A stretch of 64,000 nucleotides of DNA from Zoogloea sp. (GTDB lineage: Bacteria; Pseudomonadota; Gammaproteobacteria; Burkholderiales; Rhodocyclaceae), in contig NZ_JAKLLN010000012.1 in NCBI RefSeq assembly GCF_023150065.1, positions 62,001-126,000 of the forward strand, in the 5' to 3' direction. The first letter of the stretch is position 1. Each line of letters starts with the position of its first letter. The notes under the pieces were generated by a model. It was given only the letters and a program-made list of their open reading frames with translations, made no database searches and was not told the DNA's origin. A program made the translations under genes and the position numbers. Positions 47,375 to 56,926 of the stretch are shown here, one piece after another.

Positions 47375-48813
47375 GCGGCGGCGCGCGGATCGCCCCCTTC
47401 CAGTGGGCCGACTATTTCGAAACCGGCTTTGGCGAGGTCGATGCCCAGCACCACAAGCTGGTGGACCTGGTGAATGCCCTGGCCCAGCGGGCGGCTACCG
47501 GCAGCGAGATCCAGCCGGCCGAGCTGTCCCATGTGCTCGACGGCCTTGGCAGCTATGCGCTCCATCACTTCACCGCTGAAGAAGCGTTGATGGTCCGTGT
47601 CGGTCTCGATGAGCGCCATCTCCGCAGCCACCGCCAGAGCCACGCCGACTTTGTGGCCCAGGTGGAGGAAATGCGCCACACCGCAGACCCGACCCGGGCG
47701 GTGCCCGTCCTGTATCGCTTCGTCTCCAGCTGGCTGACCTTTCACATCCTCGATACCGACCAGAACATGGCCCGCCAGCTGCGCGCAGTGGCGGCCGGGA
47801 GCACGCCGGCCGAGGCCTTCGAGGCGGCCGCCGGCTACAGCAGCGATCCGGGCAACACGGCGCTGATCGCGGCGGTGCGCAACCTGCTCGGTCTGGTGGC
47901 CGAGCGCAACAGCGAGCTGGCCCGGATCAATGTCAGCCTGGAGCAGCGGGTGGCGGAGCGGACCGCCGAACTGACCACCGCCAACCAGACCCTGCGCCAC
48001 ACCCTGGACTCCCTGCAGGAGACCCGGGACCGCCTGCTGGAGGCCGACAAGCTGGCCGCCGTGGGCCAGCTGGCGGCCGGCGTCGCCCACGAAATCAACA
48101 CGCCCCTGGGCTACGTGGCCTCCAATCTGGGGACCTTGCGCGAGTATGCGGAGCGCCTGCTGGCCCTGGTGGATACGGCCGACCGCCTGGCGGCGGGCGG
48201 GCGGAATGCCGACGCCTGGACCGCGGCACGGGATGGCACCGATCTGGACTTCATCCGCGAGGATCTGCCGACCCTGGTGGCCGAATCCAACCGGGGGCTG
48301 GGGCAGGTGTCCGATATCGTCCATGCCCTGCAGGACTTTGCCAGCGCCGGCCCCACCGAGACCCGCCAGATCGCCCCGGCACAGATGCTCAATGAGGCGA
48401 TCCAGGCGACAGCCGGTACACGCCAGCCCGGCCAGGAGGTAGTGCGGAGCTACGCGACCCTGCCCGAGATGGCGGTGAATCCGACCCTGCTGGGGGAGGC
48501 CTTGAAGGCCCTGCTCGACAACGCCGCAAAGGCCCTGGGGAGCGATCAGGGCACGATCGTGGTGCGCGCCTGGCGTCAGGACGAGAGCCTGGTGGTGGAG
48601 GTGGAGGACGACGGATGCGGCATGGACGAAGCCACCCGGGGGCGCATCTTCGAGCCCTTCTTCACCACCCGCCCGGTGGGGCAGGGGCGCGGCCTGGGGC
48701 TGTCGTCGGCCTACCGCATCGTGCACCGGCACGGTGGGCGCCTCGACGTGAGCAGTACACCGGGCAAGGGGAGCTGCTTCCGGGTGGTGCTGCCCCTTTC
48801 ACCGTCGCCCTGA
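47371..48813 (+). CDS. Hemerythrin-like domain fused to a sensor histidine kinase
   Basis: 480 residues from ATG 47371 (ATGA overlap). N-terminal bacteriohemerythrin domain (about 10-140) keeps every di-iron ligand: His in [12 protein letters not shown], His and Glu in [10 protein letters not shown], the His pair of HRQSHADFV, and His plus Asp in [14 protein letters not shown] helix (about 150-215) and coiled coil lead to a HisKA-like box [18 protein letters not shown], the same subtype as the kinase at 41024. HATPase motifs [28 protein letters not shown] and [13 protein letters not shown]. Likely senses oxygen, NO or redox state through the di-iron site. Last of three kinases and followed by a hairpin. 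Confidence 0.93.
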   Translation: MSGGARIAPFQWADYFETGFGEVDAQHHKLVDLVNALAQRAATGSEIQPAELSHVLDGLGSYALHHFTAEEALMVRVGLDERHLRSHRQSHADFVAQVEEMRHTADPTRAVPVLYRFVSSWLTFHILDTDQNMARQLRAVAAGSTPAEAFEAAAGYSSDPGNTALIAAVRNLLGLVAERNSELARINVSLEQRVAERTAELTTANQTLRHTLDSLQETRDRLLEADKLAAVGQLAAGVAHEINTPLGYVASNLGTLREYAERLLALVDTADRLAAGGRNADAWTAARDGTDLDFIREDLPTLVAESNRGLGQVSDIVHALQDFASAGPTETRQIAPAQMLNEAIQATAGTRQPGQEVVRSYATLPEMAVNPTLLGEALKALLDNAAKALGSDQGTIVVRAWRQDESLVVEVEDDGCGMDEATRGRIFEPFFTTRPVGQGRGLGLSSAYRIVHRHGGRLDVSSTPGKGSCFRVVLPLSPSP

Positions 48814-48820
48814 AAGAAAG

Positions 48821-48840
48821 AACCCGGCCGTAGCCGGGTT
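48821..48840. terminator. Bidirectional hairpin terminator
   Basis: AACCCGGC / GCCGGGTT, a perfect 8-bp stem with loop CGTA, between the convergent kinase cluster and htpX. Read on the minus strand it is followed by CTTTCTTTC, a fair U-rich tail for htpX. Confidence 0.8.
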
Positions 48841-48863
48841 CGTCAGCGTGGGAAGCGGCCGGA

Positions 48864-49715
48864 TCAGCGCCGCTGCACCAGGGCACGCAGGCGCGCCACG
48901 CGCTCCTCGGTGGCCGGGTGGGTGCTGAACAGGCCGCGCAGGCCGCCACCGGACAAGGGGTTCATGATCATCATCTGGCCGGTTTCCGGGTGGGCCTCGG
49001 CCGTATGCATCGGGATGCCCCGGGCAAAGGCATCGATCTTCAGCAGGGCATCGGCCAGGGCGTTCGGGTCGCCGGCGATCTCTGCGCCGCCACGGTCGGC
49101 CTCGAACTCCCGGGCGCGGGAGATGGCCATCTGGATCAGGCTGGCCGCCAGAGGGGCCAGCAAGGCCACGGCGATGGAGGCGATGGGGTTGCCCGGCCGG
49201 CCGTTCTCGTCACGCCCGCCAAAGAACATGGCGAAGTTGGCCAGGGCCGAGATGGCGCCGGCCATGGTGGCCGAGATGGTGGAGATCAGGATGTCCCGGT
49301 GCTTCACGTGGGCCAGCTCGTGGGCCATCACGCCGCGCAGCTCGCGCTCGCTGAGCATCTGCAGGATGCCGCTGGTGGCGGCCACGGCGGCGTTGTCGGG
49401 GTTGCGGCCGGTGGCGAAGGCGTTGGGCTGGTCTTCGTGGATGATGTAGACCTTGGGCATGGGCAGCTGGGCCCGGCCGGCGAGCTCACGCACCATGTTG
49501 TAGAGGTAGGGCGAGCTGGTCTCGTCGACCTCCTGCGCGTTGTACATGCGCAGGACCATCTTGTCCGAGAACCAGTAGGAGAAGACGTTCATCGCGCCGC
49601 CAAAAACCAGGGCGAGAAGCATCCCGGACTGCCCGCCGATCATGGCGCCGATCGCCCCGAAGAGGGCGATGATCCCGGCCATGAGGATGGAAGTCTTGAG
49701 CCAGTTGCCGAGCAT
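48864..49715 (-). CDS. htpX: Membrane zinc metalloprotease HtpX
   Basis: 283 residues, M48 family. Two N-terminal membrane helices ([20 protein letters not shown] and [20 protein letters not shown]), catalytic [19 protein letters not shown] with HExxH, two further hydrophobic segments, and the downstream Glu in [19 protein letters not shown] that completes the zinc site. Degrades misfolded inner membrane proteins. Upstream lie fmt and def in the same direction. Confidence 0.97.
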   Translation of the reverse strand: MLGNWLKTSILMAGIIALFGAIGAMIGGQSGMLLALVFGGAMNVFSYWFSDKMVLRMYNAQEVDETSSPYLYNMVRELAGRAQLPMPKVYIIHEDQPNAFATGRNPDNAAVAATSGILQMLSERELRGVMAHELAHVKHRDILISTISATMAGAISALANFAMFFGGRDENGRPGNPIASIAVALLAPLAASLIQMAISRAREFEADRGGAEIAGDPNALADALLKIDAFARGIPMHTAEAHPETGQMMIMNPLSGGGLRGLFSTHPATEERVARLRALVQRR

Positions 49716-49802
49716 TGCGTTTATCCGTCCTTTCGAAGTTAAGCGGAAAGCGAAGGCTTAGATGGGGCGAATCGCAAAAGATTCAATGGGCTGGAGGCGG
49801 CT

Positions 49803-50723
49803 TCAGGCGAAGCGGCTGCCCACGGCAATCGGCAGGCCACGCAGGAAGTCGGCGGCGGAGAGGCGTTTGGCACCGGGTTTCTGCAGCTCGGTGATGCACA
49901 GGGCGCCCTCGCCGCAGGCCACGATCACGCCGGCGCCTTCGGCCAGCAGCACCTCGCCTGGCGTGCCGCTGGCGTCGATGGCCCGGGCCCGCCACAGCTT
50001 GATCGGGGTCTCGCCGTGGGTGGCGATGGCGCCGGGAAAGGGGTTGAAGGCGCGGATCATGCGTTCGAGCTCGACGGCCGGGCGGGCCCAGTCGATGGCG
50101 GCCTCGGCCTTGCCGATCTTGGCGGCGTAGGTGACGCCCTCGGCCGGCTGGGGTGTGGCGCTGAGGCCACCGGGCAGGGCCTTTAGGGCCTCGACGATCA
50201 TCTCGGCGCCCAGCCAGGCCAGGCGGTCGTGGAGGCTGCCGGTGGTGTCGTCGGTATTGATGGGTTCGGCACGCTTGAGCAGCATCGGCCCGGTGTCGAG
50301 GCCGGCGTCCATCTGCATGATGGTGATGCCGGTTTCGGCGTCACCGGCCTGAATCGCCCGGTGGATGGGCGCGGCGCCGCGCCAGCGGGGCAGCAGCGAG
50401 CCGTGGATGTTGAGACAGCCGTGGCGGGGCAGGTCGAGCACGGCCTGGGGCAGGATGATGCCGTAGGCGGCCACCACCAGCACGTCGACGCCGGCCTCGG
50501 CCAGGGGCGCCTGCTGTTCCGCGCTGCGCAGCTTTTCGGGCTGGTGCACCGGGATGTTGGCGGCCAGGGCCACCTGCTTGACCGGGCTGGGCTGCAGCTG
50601 CATGCCGCGGCCGGCCGGGCGGTCGGGCTGGGTCAGCACCAGAGGGACGTCAAAGCCGGCGGCAAGGATGGCTTCGAGGGCCACCGCGGCGAACTCGGGG
50701 GTTCCGGCGAAGGCGACTTTCAT
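49803..50723 (-). CDS. fmt: Methionyl-tRNA formyltransferase
   Basis: 306 residues from ATG 50723 ([20 protein letters not shown]). Formyl-THF-binding core with [20 protein letters not shown] and [11 protein letters not shown], then the C-terminal tRNA-binding domain. Formylates initiator Met-tRNA. Its start codon overlaps the stop of def, the deformylase that removes the same group after translation. Confidence 0.98.
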   Translation of the reverse strand: MKVAFAGTPEFAAVALEAILAAGFDVPLVLTQPDRPAGRGMQLQPSPVKQVALAANIPVHQPEKLRSAEQQAPLAEAGVDVLVVAAYGIILPQAVLDLPRHGCLNIHGSLLPRWRGAAPIHRAIQAGDAETGITIMQMDAGLDTGPMLLKRAEPINTDDTTGSLHDRLAWLGAEMIVEALKALPGGLSATPQPAEGVTYAAKIGKAEAAIDWARPAVELERMIRAFNPFPGAIATHGETPIKLWRARAIDASGTPGEVLLAEGAGVIVACGEGALCITELQKPGAKRLSAADFLRGLPIAVGSRFA

Positions 50724-51226
50724 CAGGCGGTGATCCGGGCCTTCTTGGCCAGTTTTCCCTTGATACGGGTCTGTTTGAGCTGGGACAGGTATTCGACGAA
50801 GACCTTGCCTTCCAGGTGGTCGAGTTCGTGCTGGATGCACACGGCCAGCAGGCCCTCGGCGTCGAGCTCGAAGGGTTTGCCCTGCTGGTCGAGGGCGCGC
50901 ACCCGCACGGTTTCGGCGCGGCTGACCTTGTCATAGATGCCGGGCACCGACAGACACCCTTCCTCACAGACCTGTTCGCCGAATCGGGCGATGATCTCGG
51001 GGTTGATCAGGGCCAGCAGGGCCGATTTGTCCTCGGACACATCGATGACCACCACGCGCTGGTGCACGTTGACCTGGGTGGCGGCCAGGCCGATGCCGGG
51101 GGCCTCGTACATGGTTTCTGCCATGTCGGCGACCAGCTGACGGATTTCGTCGTTCACTTCATGCACGGGGGTGGCACGGGTGTGAAGGCGCGGGTCGGGG
51201 TAGCGGAGAATCGGTAGAAGAGCCAT
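50723..51226 (-). CDS. def: Peptide deformylase
   Basis: 167 residues, full length. All three motifs: [18 protein letters not shown] (Cys metal ligand) and [16 protein letters not shown] (HExxH). Removes the N-formyl group from nascent chains. First gene of def-fmt; divergent from the LysM gene. Confidence 0.98.
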   Translation of the reverse strand: MALLPILRYPDPRLHTRATPVHEVNDEIRQLVADMAETMYEAPGIGLAATQVNVHQRVVVIDVSEDKSALLALINPEIIARFGEQVCEEGCLSVPGIYDKVSRAETVRVRALDQQGKPFELDAEGLLAVCIQHELDHLEGKVFVEYLSQLKQTRIKGKLAKKARITA

Positions 51227-51370
51227 AAATATTGCCGGATGAAGACTTTACGTGCAGAATTTTGAGCGAAATATGCGATGCCTGCGTCTTGACGGAGAGG
51301 GCATCGGGCTCCGCAACACAGACTGCCCACGATGCGGCGCAACTGTCCGCCGAAAGCGAGCGCAACTCCC

Positions 51371-52483
51371 ATGATTCGCATTATATCCGCCCTCCTCATC
51401 GGCGTCGCCGCCCTGGTTCCGGCCGGCGCCGGCGCAGCTGGCCCGATCCGGCTGGCCGACGACGCGCCCGACAGCCACGTGGTGGTGTCCGGTGACACCC
51501 TCTGGGGCATCTCCGGCAAGTTCCTGCGCGAGCCCTGGCGTTGGCCCGAAGTGTGGCGCCTGAACCGGGAGGAAATCCGTAATCCGCACCTGATTTACCC
51601 GGGCCAGATCGTCGTCCTCGACCGCAATGGTCCCACCCTGAAGCTGGGCAAGCGGATCGGCGCCGCGGGTGATCGTGCCCTCTACGAAAAACGCTTCCCG
51701 CAGGTCTATTCCGAGCCGGCACGGGTCGCCATCCAGAGCATTCCCCTGCGGGCCATCGCGCCCTTCCTGTCCGAGCCCCTGGTCGTGGATGAAGCCGAGG
51801 ACGCTGCCGCCGGCATCGTCGTGGCAACCCAGGAAGGCCGCGTGTTCACCGGCCCGGGCGACACCATCTTCGCCACCCGCATCGATCCGGAAGTCCGCGA
51901 CTGGAACGTCTATCGCAAGGCCAAGCCCCTCAAGGATCCGGTCAGCGGCGAGCTCCTCGGTTTCGAGGCAGCCTACCTCGGACAGGCCCGGGTCAGCTCG
52001 GGGGCCGGTGTGCTCGTTCCCGATGCTGCCAACGGCGACACCGCCACGGCCAGCCCGGGTTCGGCCATTCCGGCGAGCCTGGTCGTCACTTCCTTCAAGC
52101 AGGAGATCGGCAAGGGCGATCGCCTGCTGCCCGCCGGGCGCCCCGAGCTGCCCAGCTATGTGCCCCATGCTCCCGAGCAGGACGTGAGCGGCCGGGTGGT
52201 CTCCATCTACAACGGCGTGGGCGGTGCCGGCCGTCATGATGTGGTGGCCGTCAGCCTGGGCAAGCGTGACCAGATCGAGGTGGGGCATGTGCTGGCGCTC
52301 CATCGCAACCGGGGCGAGACGGTTTACCGGGAAGAAAACGTCGGGCCGGCCCAGCGCTACAGGCTGCCCGAGCATCGTTATGGCCTGGCCTTCGTGTTCC
52401 GGGTCTTCGACCGGCTGGCCTACGCGCTGGTGATGGAGAGCGACGGCCCCGCCACCGTCGCCGACAGCGTCCGCAAGCCCTGA
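51371..52483 (+). CDS. LysM peptidoglycan-binding protein
   Basis: 370 residues from ATG 51371. Sec signal peptide (MIRIISALLIGVAALVPAGA), then one LysM domain (about 35-85: VVVSGDTLWGISGKFLREPW and NPHLIYPGQIVVLDRNG). The remaining ~280 residues are beta-rich with no assigned domain; FVFRVFDRLAYALVM near the end suggests a membrane- or wall-facing strand. Proteins of this layout are common in betaproteobacteria between def and dprA. Function unknown beyond glycan binding. In the 144-bp divergent gap with def I see no confident promoter. Confidence 0.9.
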   Translation: MIRIISALLIGVAALVPAGAGAAGPIRLADDAPDSHVVVSGDTLWGISGKFLREPWRWPEVWRLNREEIRNPHLIYPGQIVVLDRNGPTLKLGKRIGAAGDRALYEKRFPQVYSEPARVAIQSIPLRAIAPFLSEPLVVDEAEDAAAGIVVATQEGRVFTGPGDTIFATRIDPEVRDWNVYRKAKPLKDPVSGELLGFEAAYLGQARVSSGAGVLVPDAANGDTATASPGSAIPASLVVTSFKQEIGKGDRLLPAGRPELPSYVPHAPEQDVSGRVVSIYNGVGGAGRHDVVAVSLGKRDQIEVGHVLALHRNRGETVYREENVGPAQRYRLPEHRYGLAFVFRVFDRLAYALVMESDGPATVADSVRKP

Positions 52484-52499
52484 GGCCCCGGGGCTCTAC

Positions 52500-53588
52500 T
52501 TGTCGGAGCGCCATCCCCTTGCATCCTGGCTGCGCCTGACCCTGACGCCGGGCCTCGGCCCGGCGAACCAGCGTCAGCTGCTCGCCGCCTTCGGACTGCC
52601 GGATGCCATCTATGCTGCCGGCCACAGCGCCATCGCGGCGGTGGTCGGCAGCCCTGCCGCCAGCCTGGTGCTCGATCATGATGCCGGCGAAGCCGTGGAC
52701 CGTGCTCTCCAGTGGGCCGACGAGCCCGGCAACAGCCTACTGACCCTTGGTGACGCCGCCTATCCGGCTGCCCTGCTGGAAATCCCCGATCCGCCCGTCT
52801 GCCTCTATGTAAAAGGTGACGTGTCCCTGCTGTCACGTCCGGCCATTGCCGTGGTGGGCGCGCGCAGTGCCACGCCCCAGGGCGAAGCCAATGCCGAAGC
52901 CTTTGCGGCCAGCCTGTCCGCTGGCGGGCTCGGTATCGTCAGCGGGCTGGCCCTGGGCATCGATGCGGCGGCGCATCGGGGTGGCCTTGGCGGTCCGGGT
53001 CGCACCGTGGCGGTGATCGGGACCGGCGCCGACCGGATCTACCCGGCGCGCAATGGCGATCTGGCCCGGCGGATTGCTGCCGAAGGGGCGATCGTCAGCG
53101 AGTTTCCCCTGGGCATCGGGCCCCTGGCCCACAACTTTCCCCGTCGTAACCGCCTCATCGCCGGCCTGGCGCGGGGCGTGCTGGTGGTGGAGGCCGCGGT
53201 CAAGAGCGGTTCCCTGATCACCGCAAGGCTCGCCATCGACTGCGGACGGGAGGTTTTTGCCATCCCGGGCTCAATCCACTCGCCGGTGGCGAAGGGCTGT
53301 CATCGCCTGATCCGCGAGGGGGCGAAGCTCGTTGAATGTGCCGAAGACATACTCGAGGAGTTGCGCTTCACCTCGCCGGAAGCCGCGCCGGCACGTGACA
53401 TGGGGCCTGTGGAAGAGGATGTGGAGGCGAGTGGTGTGCTGTCTGCCCTGGGCCACGACCCGGTGGATGTGGACACCCTGGTGCACCGCACCAGCTTGAC
53501 GCCGGAAGCGCTCTACGCCATTCTGCTATCGCTGGAGCTCGAAGGACGGGTTGCCCGCCTGCCCGGAGGACGCCTCCAGCGTCTCTGA
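52500..53588 (+). CDS. dprA: DNA-processing protein DprA
   Basis: 362 residues; TTG start at 52500, there being no nearby ATG or GTG, giving MSERHPLASWLRLTLTPGLG. Rossmann core with VVGARSATPQGEANAEAFAA, GIVSGLALGIDAAAHRGGL, VIGTGADRIYPARNGDLA and FPRRNRLIAGLARGVLVVEA; C-terminal winged helix (about 300-360) ending LEGRVARLPGGRLQRL. Loads RecA on incoming single-stranded DNA during natural transformation. Leads into smg. Confidence 0.97.
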   Translation: MSERHPLASWLRLTLTPGLGPANQRQLLAAFGLPDAIYAAGHSAIAAVVGSPAASLVLDHDAGEAVDRALQWADEPGNSLLTLGDAAYPAALLEIPDPPVCLYVKGDVSLLSRPAIAVVGARSATPQGEANAEAFAASLSAGGLGIVSGLALGIDAAAHRGGLGGPGRTVAVIGTGADRIYPARNGDLARRIAAEGAIVSEFPLGIGPLAHNFPRRNRLIAGLARGVLVVEAAVKSGSLITARLAIDCGREVFAIPGSIHSPVAKGCHRLIREGAKLVECAEDILEELRFTSPEAAPARDMGPVEEDVEASGVLSALGHDPVDVDTLVHRTSLTPEALYAILLSLELEGRVARLPGGRLQRL

Positions 53589-53615
53589 AAATGACCGGCC
53601 TCAGGCCTACGCGCC

Positions 53616-54098
53616 ATGTTCGATATCCTCGTGTACCTCTTCGAGAACTACGTCCACGCCGATGCGTGCCCGGAACCTGCGCAACTGGCCCGCAAACTCA
53701 CCGCTGCCGGCTTCGAGGAAGAAGAAATCACCGAAGCCCTCGAGTGGCTGTCGGGCCTGCGCCAGCTGTCCGACGGTGAGCGTCCGGCCCAGTTCTCCCG
53801 CGCGGGTTCCCTGCGCATCTACTCCGACGACGAACAGATCCGCCTGGGCATGGAATGCCGGGGTTTCCTGCTGTTCCTCGAAAACGCCGGCATCCTCGAT
53901 TCCGAGTGCCGCGAGATGATCGTCGAGCGGGCACTGGCCCTCGGCGAGACTGAGATCGAACTCGAGAACCTCAAGGTGATCGTGCTGATGGTGCTGTGGC
54001 AGCAGGATCGCCCCATCAACGGGCTGATCCTCGACGAACTGCTCAACGAATCCGAAGAGGATGAAGAGCAGCAGCAGGCGCCATTTGCGGTGCACTGA
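53616..54098 (+). CDS. smg: Smg / DUF494 family protein
   Basis: 160 residues, beginning MFDILVYLFENYVHADACPE and continuing as an acidic helical protein with ITEALEWLSGLRQL and VIVLMVLWQQDRPINGLILD. Family function is not established. Conserved position between dprA and topB. Confidence 0.95.
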   Translation: MFDILVYLFENYVHADACPEPAQLARKLTAAGFEEEEITEALEWLSGLRQLSDGERPAQFSRAGSLRIYSDDEQIRLGMECRGFLLFLENAGILDSECREMIVERALALGETEIELENLKVIVLMVLWQQDRPINGLILDELLNESEEDEEQQQAPFAVH

Positions 54099-54123
54099 GA
54101 CGGCACCTTGAGCCTTTGGTGGC

Positions 54124-54153
54124 TTGCATGCCTGGCGCCGGCTTCCGTATGAT
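54124..54153 (+). promoter_or_regulatory. Sigma-70-like promoter upstream of topB
   Basis: TTGCAT (54124-54129), 18 bases, TATGAT (54148-54153). A start near 54160 would give topB a leader of about 170 bases. Just before its ATG that leader contains a small GCGCC-GCAA-GGCGC hairpin (54308-54321) with a GNRA loop. The topB SD is weak. Confidence 0.45.
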
Positions 54154-54330
54154 GCGCCGCGCTTTCCAACAATCTGCAAGGGTGGTGGTCCATTCGTTGC
54201 GCATCTCCGGCCTGCGCTTCGGGCACCCATTGCACTCGCACGCAGATGCGTTCCGCGTCACGCTCCCGGGCCGACTCGCGGCGATTCCCCAACACCCTCT
54301 GAGTCAGGCGCCGCAAGGCGCACCACAGGC

Positions 54331-56853
54331 ATGAGCAAGCAGCTGATCATTGCGGAAAAACCTTCGGTTGCAGCGGACATCGCCCGCTCCCTCGGTGGTT
54401 TCACCAAAGAGAAGGACTACTTCGAGTCCGAGCACTACGTCCTCTCGTCGGCCGTCGGCCACCTGCTGGAGCTGACGGTGCCGGCCGAGTTCGAGGTCAA
54501 GCGCGGCAAGTGGTCGTTTGCCCACCTGCCGGTGATTCCGCCCCATTTCGCGCTCAATCCCATCGAGAAGACCGAAGACCGCCTCAAGCTGCTCACCCGC
54601 CTGATCAAGCGCAAGGACGTCACTGGCCTGATCAACGCCTGTGACGCGGGCCGTGAAGGCGAGCTGATCTTCAGCTTCATCGTGCAGCATTCCGGCAGCA
54701 CCAAGCCCGTCCAGCGCCTGTGGCTGCAGTCGATGACGGCCAACGCCATCCGCGACGGCTTCGCCCAGCTGCGGGCTGCCGCCGACGTGGAGGGCCTGCG
54801 CGAGGCCGCCGTGTGCCGCGCCGAGAGCGACTGGCTGATCGGCATCAACGGTACCCGGGCGATGACCGCCTTCAACTCCAAGACCGGCGGCTTCCACCTC
54901 ACCACCGTCGGCCGCGTGCAGACCCCCACCCTGGCGCTGGTCGTCGAGCGCGAGGAAAAGATCCGCGCCTTCAAGCCCACCGACTACTGGGAGCTGGAAG
55001 CGAGCTTTGGCTGTCAGGCCGGGGCCTACGTGGGCCGCTGGTTCGACGAGGGCTTCAGGAAGCCCGAAGAGGGGGCGCCGCTGGCCGAGCACGCCACCGC
55101 CTTCCGGCTGTGGGAAAAAGCCCGTGCCGAGGCCATCAAGGCCAAATGTGAAGGCAAGACCGGTACGGTGGAGGAGGAGTCCAAGCCCTCCACCCAGCTG
55201 TCGCCGCTGCTGTTTGACCTGACCTCGCTGCAACGTGAGGCCAACGGTCGTTTCGGCTTCTCGGCCCGCACCACCCTGCAGCTGGCCCAGGCCCTGTACG
55301 AAAAGCACAAGGTCCTGACCTACCCGCGTACCGATGCCCGCGCCCTGCCCGAAGACTACGTCGGCCAGGTTCCGGGCATCCTCGGCGGGTTGCCCGATGA
55401 ATACGCGCCCTTTGCCAACCAGATCGTCAAGCAGGGCTGGGCCCGGCCCAACAAGCGCATCTTCAACAACGCCAAGATCTCTGACCACTTTGCCATCATC
55501 CCCACCGGCACGGCGCCCAAGAGCCTGTCCGAGGCGGAGGCCAAGATCTACGACCTGGTGACCCGGCGCTTCCTGTCGGTGTTCTATCCGGCCGCCGAGT
55601 ACCGCATCACCACCCGCATCACCCGGGTCGAGGGAGAAGCCTTCAAGACCGAGGGCAAGATCCTCGTCAATCCGGGCTGGCTGGCGGTGTATGGCAAGGC
55701 CGCCGCGGTGAGTGAGGAGGAGGGCGGCACCCCCCAGCTGGTGGTGGTCGAGGCTGGCGAGAAGGTCAGCACCGACGAGATCCTGCTCAAGGCCCTGGTC
55801 ACCAAGCCGCCGGCACGCTTCAACGAAGCCACCCTGCTGTCGGCCATGGAAGGCGCCGGCAAAATGGTGGACGACGAGGAGCTGCGCGCCGCCATGGCCG
55901 GCCGGGGCCTCGGTACTCCGGCCACCCGCGCCCAGATCATCGAAAACCTGATCGGCGAGACCTACATGCTGCGCGATGGCAAGGAGCTGATCCCCACCGC
56001 CAAGGCCTTCTCCCTGATCACCCTGCTGCGGGGCCTTGGCACCAACGAGCTGACCTCGCCGGAGCTGACCGGCGAGTGGGAACACAAGCTGGCCCAGATG
56101 GAGCGTGGGGCGCTCAGCCGTGCCGACTTCATGGAGCACATCCAGGCCATGACCCGCGACATCGTCGAGCGGGCCAAGCGCTATGAATCCGACACCGTGC
56201 CCGGCAATTTCGCCACCCTGCAGACGCCCTGCCCGAAGTGCGGCGGACTGGTGAAGGAGAACTACAAGAAGTTCGCCTGCCAGGCCTGCGACTGGCAAGC
56301 CTGGAAGATCGTCGCCGGTCGCCAGTTCGAGATTCCCGAGATCGAAACCCTGCTCGCCACCGGCCGGGTCGGGCCGCTACTGGGCTTCCGCAACAAGATG
56401 GGGCGTCTCTTCAACGCCGAGATCCGCCTCAACGACGACAAGCAGCCCGAGTTCGACTTCGGTCAGCCGAAGGAGGATGAGGCCGCCGAAGCCGTGGATT
56501 TCTCCGGCCAGGATTCCCTTGGCCAGTGCCCCAAGTGCAGCAGCCAGGTGTATGAGCACGGGCTGTCCTACGTCTGCGGCAAGTCCGTGGGGCCCGAGAA
56601 GTCCTGCGATTTCCGTTCCGGCAAGATCATCCTGCAGCAGCCCATCGAGCGGGAGCAGATGCACAAGCTCCTCGATACCGGCCGTACCGAACTGCTGCGG
56701 GGTTTTGTTTCCAGCCGTACCAAGCGCAAGTTCTCGGCTTTCCTGGTGCGGGGGGATGACGGCAAGGTGGGCTTCGAGTTCGAGAAGAAGGAGCCCAAGG
56801 CCCCTGCCGCCGCCAAGAAGCCGGCGGCCCGCAAGAAGGCTGCAGCGGAGTAG
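54331..56853 (+). CDS. topB: DNA topoisomerase III
   Basis: 840 residues from ATG 54331 (family start MSKQLIIAEKPSVAADIARS). TOPRIM domain with the acidic cluster NACDAGREGELIF, catalytic Tyr in VLTYPRTDARALPEDY, and the type IA core. The C-terminal part carries two zinc ribbons (CPKCGGLVKENYKKFACQAC and CPKCSSQVYEHGLSYVCG) and a Lys/Ala-rich tail (EPKAPAAAKKPAARKKAAAE). Decatenates DNA with single-stranded gaps. Longer than E. coli TopB mainly because of the extra C-terminal repeats. Followed by a very strong terminator. Confidence 0.97.
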   Translation: MSKQLIIAEKPSVAADIARSLGGFTKEKDYFESEHYVLSSAVGHLLELTVPAEFEVKRGKWSFAHLPVIPPHFALNPIEKTEDRLKLLTRLIKRKDVTGLINACDAGREGELIFSFIVQHSGSTKPVQRLWLQSMTANAIRDGFAQLRAAADVEGLREAAVCRAESDWLIGINGTRAMTAFNSKTGGFHLTTVGRVQTPTLALVVEREEKIRAFKPTDYWELEASFGCQAGAYVGRWFDEGFRKPEEGAPLAEHATAFRLWEKARAEAIKAKCEGKTGTVEEESKPSTQLSPLLFDLTSLQREANGRFGFSARTTLQLAQALYEKHKVLTYPRTDARALPEDYVGQVPGILGGLPDEYAPFANQIVKQGWARPNKRIFNNAKISDHFAIIPTGTAPKSLSEAEAKIYDLVTRRFLSVFYPAAEYRITTRITRVEGEAFKTEGKILVNPGWLAVYGKAAAVSEEEGGTPQLVVVEAGEKVSTDEILLKALVTKPPARFNEATLLSAMEGAGKMVDDEELRAAMAGRGLGTPATRAQIIENLIGETYMLRDGKELIPTAKAFSLITLLRGLGTNELTSPELTGEWEHKLAQMERGALSRADFMEHIQAMTRDIVERAKRYESDTVPGNFATLQTPCPKCGGLVKENYKKFACQACDWQAWKIVAGRQFEIPEIETLLATGRVGPLLGFRNKMGRLFNAEIRLNDDKQPEFDFGQPKEDEAAEAVDFSGQDSLGQCPKCSSQVYEHGLSYVCGKSVGPEKSCDFRSGKIILQQPIEREQMHKLLDTGRTELLRGFVSSRTKRKFSAFLVRGDDGKVGFEFEKKEPKAPAAAKKPAARKKAAAE

Positions 56854-56866
56854 TCTGTGGCCCCAT

Positions 56867-56906
56867 GAATGCACAAAGCCCGCTTTTGAGCGGGCTTTGT
56901 GCATTC
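56867..56906. terminator. Strong bidirectional terminator after topB
   Basis: A perfect 18-bp stem (left arm GAATGCACAAAGCCCGCT) with a TTTG loop between the convergent topB and HDOD genes. The AAAGCCCGC-TTTTGA-GCGGGCTTT core is a classical intrinsic terminator shape usable on both strands. Confidence 0.92.
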
Positions 56907-56926
56907 TGGCGAGCGCTGCTGCCGAT

